From the NCBI GenBank assembly GCA_009782565.1, contig WRIU01000005.1, positions 1 to 64,000 of the forward strand: 64,000 nucleotides of DNA. Direction: 5' to 3'. Both the position numbers and the translations under genes were made by a program. The DNA is from Betaproteobacteria bacterium (GTDB lineage: Bacteria > Pseudomonadota > Gammaproteobacteria > Burkholderiales > Rhodocyclaceae). Of the stretch, positions 19,333 to 29,009 are shown one piece after another. Within the stretch, counting starts at the first letter, position 1. Every line of letters begins with the position of its first letter. The notes below the pieces were generated by a model. That model saw only the letters and a list, made by a program, of their open reading frames with translations. It was not told the origin of the DNA and did no database searches.

Positions 19333-20244
19333 ATGCCGGCCTGGCTTTCCGTATCTGTCGAAACCGAAGCCGACCGTGCTGAGGCACTCTCGGAGGCGTT
19401 GATGGAATCGGGTGCGCTCTCGGTTTCCATCGAGGACGCCGACGTGGGCACGGCAAAAGAAACGCCGCAGTTCGGCGAACCCGGCCAAGCAGTCGCCAAG
19501 CTTTGGGCGCATTGCCGGGTCATCGCGCTATTCGACCCCATCGACCGCCCTGCCCTGGTCGCGCGCATCACGGATGCCGCAGCAGCAGCAGGAATGGCTG
19601 CCGCACCATCTTTCGCCATCGAAGAAGTCGCCGAACGGGACTGGGTACGCGCCGTGCAAGGCCAGTTCGACCCCATCCGCGTCACGAATCGCCTCTGGAT
19701 CGTGCCCTCCTGGCACGAAGCACCCGAACCAGAGGCGATCAACATCAGGCTCGACCCCGGCATGGCCTTCGGAACCGGCTCGCACCCCACGACCCGGCTC
19801 TGCCTGGAATGGCTGTGCGAAACCGTCCAGCCCGGCATGTCCGTGCTCGATTTCGGTTGCGGTTCAGGCATCCTCGCCATTGCTGCCGCACGCCTCGGCG
19901 CGACCCAATCGCTCGCAATCGACATCGACGAGCGCGCGGTAGAAGCAGCGCGGGAAAACGCAGAGCGCAATGGCGTAACCGGCATCATGCACGTACAGCA
20001 TTCCAGTGAACCACTCGAAGCAAGGTTCGACCTCGTCGTTGCCAACATCCTCACCAATCCGCTCTGTGTGCTGGCCCCCGCCATCGCGGCGCGGGTCGCC
20101 CCCGGCGGGCGGGTGGCGCTATCCGGGGTACTCGAACAGCAAGCCGCACAAGTCATTGATGCCTGGGCAGCCTGGATTCCCCTCGAAATCGGCGACGTGT
20201 GCGAAGAATGGGTTCGCCTGGAGGGTTGCCGCCCACTACCCTAA
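19333..20244 (+). CDS. prmA: Ribosomal protein L11 methyltransferase
   Basis: SAM-dependent methyltransferase that trimethylates ribosomal protein L11, 303 aa. N-terminal substrate-recognition domain (MPAWLSVSVETE... with DWVRAVQGQFDPI), then the Rossmann core with AFGTGSHPTTRLCLEWL, SAM motif VLDFGCGSGILAIAA and VVANILTNPL (catalytic-site loop). Follows accC in the usual order. Confidence 0.96.
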   Translation: MPAWLSVSVETEADRAEALSEALMESGALSVSIEDADVGTAKETPQFGEPGQAVAKLWAHCRVIALFDPIDRPALVARITDAAAAAGMAAAPSFAIEEVAERDWVRAVQGQFDPIRVTNRLWIVPSWHEAPEPEAINIRLDPGMAFGTGSHPTTRLCLEWLCETVQPGMSVLDFGCGSGILAIAAARLGATQSLAIDIDERAVEAARENAERNGVTGIMHVQHSSEPLEARFDLVVANILTNPLCVLAPAIAARVAPGGRVALSGVLEQQAAQVIDAWAAWIPLEIGDVCEEWVRLEGCRPLP

Positions 20245-20355
20245 AAAATTCTCGATGCCCAGACCACAAAAGATCTCTCATAAAAATGTATGTACGTGCA
20301 CCGGACGGATGATGATTTATCATTCGATGATTTGTAACGCCATAGTTCGTTCCTG

Positions 20356-22146
20356 ATGCTCACTCGCTGCCCGGGTTGCCAAACCGTCTTCCGGCTCACG
20401 TCGGAACAACTGCTCGCTCGTCAGGGCAGGGTGCGCTGCGGCAGTTGCCTGCACCCTTTCAACGCGCTCGACCACCTGGCCGAGTCCGACCCCAAGGCTG
20501 GACAGCAATCCAACCTCCCCCAGAAACAGCAGCCAACTAAAACTTCAGCAAAATCCCCCGCCGCACCCAAGCCTGCCGCAACGGCATCTTCCCCGAGTGC
20601 CGCCACCGTCATACCCAGCACGAAACCGGACTCGCCTCTCGTCCAACCAGCCTCCGCACCCGGCATCTCACCGAAAACCAAGCCGGTTCTTGCACCAGTT
20701 ATCAAGAAAACTTCGCAACGCTCATTGAGCGAACTCGATTTTTCGTCTTCGATCGACAAACAATCCAAACTTCCAAAACCGGTTCAGCAGTGGACTTCTT
20801 CACAAAATTTCCCGCTGCTGGATCAAAGTTCCATTGATACGGTCGTGCCGTCTGCATTTGTCCAGACTCCGGCCATCCCTCCCTCCATAACCGCGCCACC
20901 GCCCCCGGCGGCGCCACCTCCGAAAGCGTCAACGCCCACCCCGGCGAGACCTCCCGCCCCCTTGCCGGAAGTGCCTCCGCCTACCCCGGCAAAATCTCCC
21001 ACACCTGTACCGGAAGCGCCCCCGTCAGCCTTGGCGGAATCTCCCGTGCTCCTACCGGAAGAAGCTCCAACACCCGCCCCAGCGGAATCTTCCGCGCCTA
21101 CACCGGAAGAACCCCCACCAGCCCCGGCAGAACCTCCCGCGCCTTTGTCCGAGGCTCCTCCACCACCCGAGGAATCGCCTTCGTCTTTTTCCGGGATGCC
21201 GCCGCTCACCGAAACGTCGTTCCTGCCGCAGGGAGGCCCTCTGCCCCAGGTCACGCGAAGCCGGGAAAGCCAGGAGAGAAAACGGGAAAAACCCAGGGGA
21301 AAATCACACAAAAAACCACAAAAACGAGAAAAACCTGCCAAGCGAAGCCGACTGGCCTCCACTTTTGCCACGCTTGCCAATCTTGGCAAAGCCTTGGAAG
21401 AACGTACCAGGTGGGGCAGACGGCGTGAACGCGACCCGGCTACGCAGGCGAAGAACGAAACCGTCGATAACGAGGTATTGAGCGAAATTTTTTCAAAGTT
21501 CGGACTCGAAACCAAGATCGACAAGATCGAAGCTGAATTCGACGCCGAAGCCAAGGCTACTCGCGCGGCAGCCCGCAACAAGATTTCTGCCCCTATCGCG
21601 AGCCCTGCCACGAAAAGCAGCGCCCCGGAAAAACAGCCCCCGTCCCACTTTGATGTTTACGGGAAAACGGTTGACCGTTATCACAAGCTCTGGATGTCTG
21701 CCATCTGCGTACTGGGAATCATTCTTGTCGTCCAATCGGCTTTCCTGGCTCGCAACCGTATCGCCCGCGCATTTCCCAGTACGCGCCCCGCATTGGTTTC
21801 GCTATGCGAGACTCTCGGCTGTGCCATGCCCCTGCCGCGTGACGCTTCGCAGATAAAGGTCACATATGGCCTCAATCTACGCAGTGAGCATCGTTATGTG
21901 TTCTATGCCACCGTGACGAACAACGCTAATTTTGCACAGGACTGGCCGAACCTCGGATTGACCCTGCATAATTCCATCGAACAGCCGCTCTCCAGCCGCA
22001 TCTTTACGCCCGCTGAATGGGTTCCGCCCGGGAGCCTCACCCAGAATACCGGCATCGCTCCAAAAAGCAGCGTGACCACGCAATTGGAGCTGGAAATCGC
22101 GGGAGCCTCTCCGAGCAGGTTCAAACTGGAACACTTCTACCATTGA
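20356..22146 (+). CDS. Zinc-ribbon / DUF3426 membrane protein with long Pro-rich linker
   Basis: 596 aa. N-terminal MJ0042-type zinc ribbon: CPGCQTVF (Cys5, Cys8) and RCGSC. Then about 270 residues rich in Pro, Ala, Ser and Glu with degenerate blocks such as PAPAESSAPTPEEPPPAPAE, a basic stretch, a single membrane span (LWMSAICVLGIILVVQSAFL) and a C-terminal periplasmic DUF3426 domain (VTYGLNLRSEHRYVFYATVTNNANF). DUF3426 proteins commonly follow prmA in Rhodocyclales; this one is longer because of the linker. Function not established. Convergent with the PfkB gene, 6 nt apart. Confidence 0.85.
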   Translation: MLTRCPGCQTVFRLTSEQLLARQGRVRCGSCLHPFNALDHLAESDPKAGQQSNLPQKQQPTKTSAKSPAAPKPAATASSPSAATVIPSTKPDSPLVQPASAPGISPKTKPVLAPVIKKTSQRSLSELDFSSSIDKQSKLPKPVQQWTSSQNFPLLDQSSIDTVVPSAFVQTPAIPPSITAPPPPAAPPPKASTPTPARPPAPLPEVPPPTPAKSPTPVPEAPPSALAESPVLLPEEAPTPAPAESSAPTPEEPPPAPAEPPAPLSEAPPPPEESPSSFSGMPPLTETSFLPQGGPLPQVTRSRESQERKREKPRGKSHKKPQKREKPAKRSRLASTFATLANLGKALEERTRWGRRRERDPATQAKNETVDNEVLSEIFSKFGLETKIDKIEAEFDAEAKATRAAARNKISAPIASPATKSSAPEKQPPSHFDVYGKTVDRYHKLWMSAICVLGIILVVQSAFLARNRIARAFPSTRPALVSLCETLGCAMPLPRDASQIKVTYGLNLRSEHRYVFYATVTNNANFAQDWPNLGLTLHNSIEQPLSSRIFTPAEWVPPGSLTQNTGIAPKSSVTTQLELEIAGASPSRFKLEHFYH

Positions 22147-22152
22147 GGCTCG

Positions 22153-23100
22153 TCACCCAGACCAGGGGTTTTCACCAAAAGCAGCTTGAAATGCGGTTTC
22201 GATCTCTGCCCGTCCAGGTCGGTGATTCTGTCCACCGCGATGGCTGATCTTGAGGGCGCCCATCACCGAGGCGAGCCGTCCACAGGACAGCCACCCCCAT
22301 CCCTGTTCGATGCCGTAGAGCAAACCGGCACGGTAAGCGTCGCCGCAACCGGTAGGATCGACCAAGGCAGATGGGGGCACAGCAGGCACTTCGATGCGAT
22401 CACCGTCGGCATAGATGCGGGAACCTTCGCTGCCGAGCGTCACCACGAGGGCCTCGACCATGGCCGCAAGCGACTCCACGCTCTGCCCGGTCTTCTCGCA
22501 TACAAGCCGCACCTCGTAGTCATTGACCGCGCAGTAACGGGCAAGCTTCAGGCAGTGCAGAAGTTCATCGCCGGAAAGTATCGGCAACGCCTGACCAGGA
22601 TCGAACACGAAAGGCACGCCAATTTCAGCCAGCCCTTCAACATGCCGCAGCATGCCATCGCGCCCGTCCGGCGCGACGATGGCAAGCCGCGCCCGCCCAC
22701 CTCTGGCCGCGCGTACATCGTTCTGATGCGAAAACAGCATCGCCCCCGGATGAAACGCAGTAATCTGGTTGTCATCCGCGTCTGTGGTAATGAACGCTTG
22801 CGCGGTAAATGTCTCTGGCACATGACGCACACATTCCCGGCTCAAACCGAATTCATCGAGCCTCTGAAGGTAGCCCCCGGCATCATCACCCACCGTAGCC
22901 ACAATCAGCGGATCGGCTCCGAGCAGGCGCAGATTGTAGGCGATATTGCCCGCGCATCCGCCGAAATCGCGTCGTAATTCCGGTACAAGGAAAGAAACAT
23001 TCAGAATATGAATCTGCTCAGGCAAAATATGGTTTCTGAAACGATCCTTGAAAACCATAATATTGTCGTAAGCCATCGAACCACAAACAAGAATGGACAT
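22153..23100 (-). CDS. PfkB-family carbohydrate/adenosine kinase
   Basis: Ribokinase-fold sugar or nucleoside kinase, 315 aa. N-terminal MSILVCGSMAYDNIMVF, GGCAGNIAYNLRLLGADP (substrate lid region), and the PfkB signature 2 VDPTGCGDAYRAG, in which the usual GAGD anion hole reads GCGD with the catalytic Asp kept. The GGCAGNIA segment is the pattern of bacterial adenosine-kinase-like PfkB proteins, but the substrate is uncertain. ATG at 23100 follows GGGGGAAC; the frame is open a further 21 codons. Confidence 0.85.
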   Translation of the reverse strand: MSILVCGSMAYDNIMVFKDRFRNHILPEQIHILNVSFLVPELRRDFGGCAGNIAYNLRLLGADPLIVATVGDDAGGYLQRLDEFGLSRECVRHVPETFTAQAFITTDADDNQITAFHPGAMLFSHQNDVRAARGGRARLAIVAPDGRDGMLRHVEGLAEIGVPFVFDPGQALPILSGDELLHCLKLARYCAVNDYEVRLVCEKTGQSVESLAAMVEALVVTLGSEGSRIYADGDRIEVPAVPPSALVDPTGCGDAYRAGLLYGIEQGWGWLSCGRLASVMGALKISHRGGQNHRPGRAEIETAFQAAFGENPWSG

Positions 23101-23233
23101 ACAAGTTCCCCCGCCATCAAGCGAAACGCGGCTTATTGTAAGGAATGTAGCCGCACCCTGCATGTAAACGGCGCTGCCTACCTCCCTACAAACCCCTCCG
23201 TCAGTTCAAATCGAAACTTTCACGGGTAAGTAC

Positions 23234-25702
23234 ATGCGATTTCTGATTTTTCTCCGTGATGCTCCAATCAGGATCAAAATTCTGCTTGCCAGTACGGCCG
23301 TTCAGATCATACTGCTTGTACTACTGGTTGCGAACAGCATACGGCTGATGGACAACGCAACTCACGCCAATCTGGAAGACTTGATCGACCAGAACGCGAA
23401 ATTATTGAATGCGATGGCCGTCCCCTATATCGACCAGTCCGATTTCGGCCCCTTAGAGGATACTCTGGGCGAGTTTCTCAGCAGTGCCGAAGACGACGGG
23501 GTGACTTACGTCCGTTTCGGTGACAGTGAAGGCAATATTTTGTTGAGTGCGGGCATGCCGAAAATGACGACGCTCCCTCCTCCCGATATCAGCGCCGATA
23601 GCAAGGAATTCAGCAAGCTGTTTGGACGCCCGATGATCCATGTGCGCCTTCCATTGCTGCTTTCCCGCAATAAAGTCGGGTTTTTTCAGTTCGGAATCTC
23701 CAACGCAAAACTGTTCGCGGCTCAACGAGCCATCCTGGCGCAAAGTACGCTCATCGCCACGATCGAAATCCTTGTGACGTTTATTTTTCTTTCGATCGTC
23801 GCATACATATTGACAAAGCGTCTCACTCGCATGGTAGCCGTCAGCCAAGCTCTGGCAGAGGGCCGGCTCGACCATCGGCTGTACGATGAAGGCAATGACG
23901 AACTCGCCCGTCTCGCCCGTCATTTCAATGTTATGGCTTCCGCTCTTCAGCAACAAATCAACGACTTGCAACACACGACGGAACGCCTGAAGGCAAGCGA
24001 AGAACGTTATTCACTTGCGGTTCGCGGAGCAAACGACGGTCTATGGGACTGGGACATCATCGACGGCAGAGTTTATTACTCGCCCCGTTTCTATGAAATA
24101 TCCGGATATCCTGTCGACGTTTCTGTCTCCGACACTTCGCAACAGGAAGCACCAGCGACATTTTTCGCCACGCGCCAGCATCCGGACGAAACCGCCACCT
24201 TCCGTACCCGAATGATCGAGCACCTGAAAGGCATCACCCCACAGTTCATGCTCGAACACCGCGTCCGCCACGAAGACGGCAGCTACCGCTGGGTCATGAC
24301 CCGTGGCGTGGCGCAGCGCGACGCACAGGGACGCGCCCTGCGGATGGCAGGCTCGATCAGCGACATCCACCTGAGAAAGCGCGCGGAGCAGCAACTGCAA
24401 CACGATGCCATGCACGACGGCCTGACCGGCCTACCCAATCATGCACTGTTTATGGAGCACCTGAAGCAGGCATTAGCGCAACAGACATCGAAAGAAAATC
24501 TCCGTTTTGCGGTTCTGGCGCTCAACCTCGAACGCTTCCACCTCGTCAACGACAGCTACAGCCACGCGGCGGGCGATCACCTGCTGCGCCAGGTTGCCGA
24601 TCATCTCGGCAGGTCGCTGCATAGCGGCGACATCCTGGCACGCCTGAGCGCCGACCATTTCGCCATCCTGCTCCATGGCCTGTCTTCCAACAGCGAGGCG
24701 CTGGAAATTGCCAGGCGGCTGCTCGAACTGCCCGCCTTCACCATCCTGGGCACCCAACAGATATTGCATATCCAATGCCGGATCGGCGTAGCAATGTCTG
24801 ATGACGGCGGCGATGCCGAAACCCTGCTTCGCAATGCCGATAACGCGCTGCAATCCGCCCGCAATGACACCTCTTCGCCGGTGCAGCTCTTCCAGGCCTC
24901 GATGCACGACATTGTCCTGAACAGGCTCACGCTCGAAACCGATTTGCGGAATGCCCTGGCGGAAAAAACGTTGAGCGTTGCCTACCAGCCCATCATCCGC
25001 CTTTTCGATTCCGGCATCGCCAGCTTCGAGGCGCTCGCGCGCTGGCAGCACCCCGAACAGGGCTACATCCCCCCGAACGTCTTCATCCCGCTGGCCGAAT
25101 CCCTCAACCTGGTGCACGAACTCGGCATGCTCGTACTCAATCGCGCCTGCCTCGACATCAAGGAATGGATGCGCCAAGCCGGAGCCGACCGCGTGCGGCC
25201 CGTCAGCGTCAACCTTTCGGCACACCAGCTCTCGCGCCCCGACCTCGCTTCCGAGCTGCTCGACACCATTACCAGCCACAAGCTGCCCCCCGAACTGCTG
25301 CGCTTCGAGGTCACGGAAAGCCTGTTTACCCGCTCCGGCGGCCCGGCTACCGAAACCCTGAAAAAACTGCGCGAAACAAGGATCGCGGTGTTGATCGACG
25401 ATTTCGGAACCGGCTATTCGGCGCTCAGTTACCTGCATGCCCTGCCCTGCGACATCCTCAAGCTGGATGGTTCTTTTGTTGGCAGCATCGCTGCTGACCC
25501 GCGCTTGCGCGCCATCGTCCGCCACAGCATCGACCTGGCTCACGACCTGGACATGACTGTCGTCGCGGAAAGAATCGAAAGCAACGTCCAATCAAACTTG
25601 CTGCATTCCATCGGCTGCGATTTCGGACAGGGCTTCCTGTTCTCGAAGCCCGTACCTGCCGACGAAATCTGCCAAATGCTGATTGCAAGTCACAACCATT
25701 AA
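23234..25702 (+). CDS. Membrane HAMP-PAS-GGDEF(degenerate)-EAL protein
   Basis: c-di-GMP signalling protein, 822 aa. TM1 about 17-38, periplasmic sensor region to about 170, TM2 about 173-194, HAMP 195-248, PAS about 256-385, GGDEF-like 390-555, EAL 570-815. The cyclase motif is SADHF (472-476), so it should not make c-di-GMP. The EAL domain keeps SFEALARW (EAL 599-601), VNLSAHQL, FEVTES, IDDFGTGYSALSYL, the Lys in LKLDGSFV and VVAERIES, so phosphodiesterase activity is likely. Residues after about 316 are nearly identical to the second EAL protein at 29.0 kb. Confidence 0.9.
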   Translation: MRFLIFLRDAPIRIKILLASTAVQIILLVLLVANSIRLMDNATHANLEDLIDQNAKLLNAMAVPYIDQSDFGPLEDTLGEFLSSAEDDGVTYVRFGDSEGNILLSAGMPKMTTLPPPDISADSKEFSKLFGRPMIHVRLPLLLSRNKVGFFQFGISNAKLFAAQRAILAQSTLIATIEILVTFIFLSIVAYILTKRLTRMVAVSQALAEGRLDHRLYDEGNDELARLARHFNVMASALQQQINDLQHTTERLKASEERYSLAVRGANDGLWDWDIIDGRVYYSPRFYEISGYPVDVSVSDTSQQEAPATFFATRQHPDETATFRTRMIEHLKGITPQFMLEHRVRHEDGSYRWVMTRGVAQRDAQGRALRMAGSISDIHLRKRAEQQLQHDAMHDGLTGLPNHALFMEHLKQALAQQTSKENLRFAVLALNLERFHLVNDSYSHAAGDHLLRQVADHLGRSLHSGDILARLSADHFAILLHGLSSNSEALEIARRLLELPAFTILGTQQILHIQCRIGVAMSDDGGDAETLLRNADNALQSARNDTSSPVQLFQASMHDIVLNRLTLETDLRNALAEKTLSVAYQPIIRLFDSGIASFEALARWQHPEQGYIPPNVFIPLAESLNLVHELGMLVLNRACLDIKEWMRQAGADRVRPVSVNLSAHQLSRPDLASELLDTITSHKLPPELLRFEVTESLFTRSGGPATETLKKLRETRIAVLIDDFGTGYSALSYLHALPCDILKLDGSFVGSIAADPRLRAIVRHSIDLAHDLDMTVVAERIESNVQSNLLHSIGCDFGQGFLFSKPVPADEICQMLIASHNH
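24179..25680 (+). repeat. 1.5-kb direct repeat, copy 1 (PAS-GGDEF-EAL)
   Basis: This 1502-bp segment aligns without length change to 29403-30904. Long stretches, for example around 24905-25250, are identical by eye. It covers the end of the PAS domain through nearly all of the EAL domain. Confidence 0.9.
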
Positions 25703-26081
25703 CGGACATGCGCCGAGCATAATCTCTGTAACCACCCCAGCGCTTCGCGCCGCCCATCCTTAAGGAACCCCTGCACAACCCATTTTGGTGGATTGCTTCG
25801 TCACTTCGCTCCTCGCAATGACGGGTAAAAATGGGTGTCATTGCGAGCAAAGCGAAGCAATCCAAGGTTTTCAGGGTTTCCTTAAGAAATGGAGGAGTTG
25901 CAAACTCATCGCTGGTAGGCTCTATTCATTACATTATATTGAGAGCACTGTGATTTTTGTCCTGACTATTTATTCTCGCCTCCGATTTCAGTTTTCTGTT
26001 TCATATAGAATCAAGAGCGTTTTCTGATTTTTCCGCTGTAACGTAATTGTTTACCGCCAAAGGCAACGGAAAAACATTTGC
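25703..26081. other. Intergenic region upstream of the PstS-like gene
   Basis: 379 bp with no convincing gene. The first half carries the palindromic repeat at 25790-25863; the second half (25910-26080) is AT-rich and must contain the promoter of the PstS-like gene. TATAGA near 26007 is a possible -10 without a clear -35. Confidence 0.6.
25790..25863. repeat. Palindromic intergenic repeat, copy 1
   Basis: Outer arms GGATTGCTTCG (25790-25800) and CGAAGCAATCC (25853-25863) are perfectly inverted; inner arms contain CTCGCAATGAC and GTCATTGCGAG. A related copy lies at 27965-28045. This GGATTGCTTCG...CGCAATGAC type of palindrome is found as a dispersed repeat in several proteobacterial genomes. 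Confidence 0.9.
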
Positions 26082-26576
26082 ATGAATTATAGATATAATC
26101 TTATGGGAAGCCGTAGCATATTACGTGCCGCGTTTTTCACCGTAGCTTTATTCTTCTTTTCCAGTCCAGTCGCTTCCGGTCCCGATCAGACCGGTGTGAA
26201 CACGCAGGAAGCGATTCAGATTGTCACCTCTGCCAACAGCCGTTCCGCGCTCCCCATGAGCCAGGAAGAAGCAACTCAGTTATTCCTCGGTTACCGCAAC
26301 AGGCTGAATGACGGCACACTGGTTACGCTCATCGACCTCCCTGTTGGCTCGACGCGCAACCATTTCTATCAACGGCTCACCAATAAAAATCCCGTACAGG
26401 TGCGCGCCACATGGTCTCGGCTGGTTTTCAGCGGCCGGGTTCGGCCTCCGATCGAAGCTGGCAGTGCGAAGGAAGCCCTGGAATGGTTAGCCAATATGCC
26501 TAATGCAATCGGCTATCTGCCTGCCAGCATCCAGGATCAGCGATTGAAAGTCCTGCTCGTCGTACCGAATGACTGA
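26082..26576 (+). CDS. PstS-like periplasmic substrate-binding domain protein
   Basis: 164 aa with a signal peptide (cleavage near SPVASG, residues 28-33). The rest resembles the C-terminal half of phosphate-binding-like type 2 PBPs: SQEEATQLFLGYRNRLNDGTLVTLIDLP, RNHFYQRLTNKNPVQVRATWSRLVFSGR, NAIGYLPASIQ. Such short stand-alone domains accompany signalling genes and are not classical Pst components. It precedes a porin-like gene (48 nt) and follows a membrane EAL protein, suggesting it senses or delivers a small anion. Ligand unknown. Confidence 0.75.
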   Translation: MNYRYNLMGSRSILRAAFFTVALFFFSSPVASGPDQTGVNTQEAIQIVTSANSRSALPMSQEEATQLFLGYRNRLNDGTLVTLIDLPVGSTRNHFYQRLTNKNPVQVRATWSRLVFSGRVRPPIEAGSAKEALEWLANMPNAIGYLPASIQDQRLKVLLVVPND

Positions 26577-26624
26577 ACCACGCTACACCACAATCCACAA
26601 TGACATCCAGGTCCCTCACAGCAC

Positions 26625-27926
26625 ATGAATAACTTCACCTTCAACGCATTTATCTTCATGTGGGTGCTGCTGGCAACCTCCAGTCCATCGTATGCACAGG
26701 CACCCTCATCCGAAAATGACAATCGCGAAACTGCAAGCGCAGACTCGGCTCCGGCAGACACTGTAAATGATGAAGCAAGTCCGGTACGTTTTCAGTTCTC
26801 CGGATTCGGTACAGTTGGCATGATCTACACCGACGCAAAGGATTTGCACTTCATTCGCCCCAGCCTCAGTCACCCCTGCGACCAAAATCCTGATTTTTCC
26901 CCCGATACCATCATTGGAGTACAAGGTAATCTGTCTCTCGGCCAACGCACCTCGGTTGTCGTCCAAGCCATCAGCCGAAAAAACACGCACAACAATTATG
27001 AACCACACGCCACCCTCGCCTTCGCAAACTATGCCATTGCGCCGTTTTTGACTGTGCGTGCCGGACGTATGAAAATGCCATTTTTCATGCTCTCGGAAAC
27101 AAGCTACATCAACTACGCCAACCCATGGATACGCCCACCTACGGAAATCTACAGCCTGGTTCCGTTCAACGACCTCGATGGTGTCGATTTACTGCTTAGC
27201 GACAATTTCGGAAAATGGAATGTTGAGCTGCATTCTTATTACGGCAGCAGTTCCGCACACGTCTATCGGAGCGGCAAAGGCCACCTGAACGGCAGCGGGT
27301 TGAACATTACGGCCACGAACGGTAGTCTGACCCTGTTTGCCGCCCACGGCGAAGCGCGTATGAGCATGAAATGGAACGACAAATATTTTCAGGATCTTTC
27401 GAGCGCGCTTGCCTCCCCCTTCGTACCCAATGGAGACAGGATTCTCCAGGATTTGTCCGGAGACAAAGGCCGCGCCAGGGTCAGTTCTGTCGCCATGCAG
27501 TGGGACGATACCCGCTGGCTGCTGATCGCGGAATACAGTCAGTTGAAGACCACGCGCTACACCCCCAACGCGCAAGCCTGGGAAATCACTGCTGCCCGGC
27601 GCTTCGGCAATTTCACGCCTTATCTTGCTTATGCAGACTTTGCCAAGCATCGCAAAAACGGCACCATTACCTCTGAAAAAACCGGTATCCCCGACCTCGA
27701 CGCGGCCGTGCAAGCCTTTACCGCGTCACGCAATTTAGGCCAGAGCAGAACCACTGTCGGCCTACGCTGGGATTTTTACCGTAACACCGCGCTAAAGCTG
27801 GAATACAGCCATATCCGCATCAAAGATAACAGTTGGGGAAGTTTTTTACCCACCGACCCGACGAATATCCGCATGGAAAACCGTCATGTCAACACGATAG
27901 GTGCCAGTGTCGACGTTACGTTCTGA
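26625..27926 (+). CDS. Porin-like outer-membrane protein
   Basis: 433 aa. Signal peptide ends near SYAQA (residue 25), then a Ser/Asp/Glu-rich spacer and a beta-strand-rich barrel: RFQFSGFGTVGMIYTDA, VRAGRMKMPFFMLSE (motif of OprO/OprP-like porins), ending in GASVDVTF with the C-terminal Phe that BAM recognises. Directly follows the PstS-like gene and probably shares its mRNA. Substrate not known. Flanked downstream by the second palindromic repeat. Confidence 0.75.
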   Translation: MNNFTFNAFIFMWVLLATSSPSYAQAPSSENDNRETASADSAPADTVNDEASPVRFQFSGFGTVGMIYTDAKDLHFIRPSLSHPCDQNPDFSPDTIIGVQGNLSLGQRTSVVVQAISRKNTHNNYEPHATLAFANYAIAPFLTVRAGRMKMPFFMLSETSYINYANPWIRPPTEIYSLVPFNDLDGVDLLLSDNFGKWNVELHSYYGSSSAHVYRSGKGHLNGSGLNITATNGSLTLFAAHGEARMSMKWNDKYFQDLSSALASPFVPNGDRILQDLSGDKGRARVSSVAMQWDDTRWLLIAEYSQLKTTRYTPNAQAWEITAARRFGNFTPYLAYADFAKHRKNGTITSEKTGIPDLDAAVQAFTASRNLGQSRTTVGLRWDFYRNTALKLEYSHIRIKDNSWGSFLPTDPTNIRMENRHVNTIGASVDVTF

Positions 27927-27964
27927 GTGCGAATTGAGCTTCAGAGTGCCTTCGGTTTAAGTCT

Positions 27965-28045
27965 GGATTGCTTTATCGCTACGCTCCTCGCAATGATGGA
28001 GCGAAAAAGCCAATTATCGTCATTGCGAGCGGTGCGAAGCAATCC
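27965..28045. repeat. Palindromic intergenic repeat, copy 2
   Basis: Begins GGATTGCTT (27965-27973) and ends GCGAAGCAATCC at 28045, with inner CTCGCAATGA and TCATTGCGAG. It matches copy 1 with some divergence. Lies between the porin-like gene and lgt, so the two copies bracket the PstS-like/porin pair. Confidence 0.88.
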
Positions 28046-28148
28046 AATTCTTGTACACTCTCGCGGGCAAAATGAGCTTTTTTTCCGTTTATCCAAAAAA
28101 CGCTTTTCGTTCCTGCGCTTCCTTGGCTCTTCCGTTTCGGTTTCCTTC

Positions 28149-28949
28149 ATGCTGACCCACCCCCAATTCGATCCCGTCGCTTTTTCCATCGGCCCGCTCA
28201 GTGTCCGCTGGTATGGACTGACTTATCTTTTTGCCTTTGTCTGTTTCATCATTCTGGGCCGCCTGCGCGCACGCCGCAGACCGGAATTGGGCTGGAACGC
28301 ACAGTCTATCGACGATGTGCTTTTCTACGGCATATTCGGCGTCATCATCGGCGCGCGCTTGGGAGAAGTCCTGTTTTTCCAGCCTGCCTATTATTTTTCG
28401 CATCCCACTGAGATTTTCGCGGTATGGAACGGAGGCATGAGCTTTCACGGCGGCTTCCTCGGCGTACTGGCTGCGATGTGGTTCTATGGCCGCCGACATG
28501 GCCGTGGTTTCTGGGAAATCACCGACTTCATCGCACCGATGGTTCCCGTCGGGCTGGCCGCTGGCCGTATCGGCAATTTCATCAATGGTGAATTGTGGGG
28601 ACGCCCCATGAGCGAGGCACTGCCCTGGGCAATGCGCTATCCGTGGGTCGACGAACTGCCGCGCCACCCCTCGCAGCTTTACCAGGCCGCCGGGGAAGGG
28701 CTGTTGCTGTTCATTTTGCTGTGGTGGTTTGCTTCCCGCCTCCGCCCTCCACGGGCGGTATCCGGTTTTTTTCTCATCGGCTACGGTACGCTGCGCTTCA
28801 TTGCCGAGTTTTTCCGCAATCCCGATCCAGGCATTTTCAGCGAACTCGGCTTGGGATGGACCACCGCTCAATGGCTGTGTCTGCCGATGATTGCCATTGG
28901 TATATATTTGATCGTCCGTGCGTTATTCGTCAATCCTAGACGACAATAA
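28149..28949 (+). CDS. lgt: Prolipoprotein diacylglyceryl transferase
   Basis: Inner-membrane enzyme that attaches diacylglycerol to the lipobox Cys of prolipoproteins; 266 aa with about seven membrane spans. HGGFLG and [15 protein letters not shown] (the Lgt signature with the essential Arg) are present, as is the later [14 protein letters not shown]. The ATG at 28149 ([24 protein letters not shown]) is the standard N-terminus; the frame is open upstream through the repeat. It sits, unusually, between the PstS-like/porin pair and a second EAL gene. Confidence 0.95.
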   Translation: MLTHPQFDPVAFSIGPLSVRWYGLTYLFAFVCFIILGRLRARRRPELGWNAQSIDDVLFYGIFGVIIGARLGEVLFFQPAYYFSHPTEIFAVWNGGMSFHGGFLGVLAAMWFYGRRHGRGFWEITDFIAPMVPVGLAAGRIGNFINGELWGRPMSEALPWAMRYPWVDELPRHPSQLYQAAGEGLLLFILLWWFASRLRPPRAVSGFFLIGYGTLRFIAEFFRNPDPGIFSELGLGWTTAQWLCLPMIAIGIYLIVRALFVNPRRQ

Positions 28950-29009
28950 GTCTCACTATGGCAGCATGGGCAATCGGAATTCCGTGATTCCGGTTCAAAC
29001 GATCAAACC

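Noticed and set aside
24473-25591. 372-codon open frame antisense to the first EAL gene (and a similar one at 29904-30815)
   Set aside because: Both are mirror frames of the duplicated EAL domain; the conserved protein is on the plus strand.
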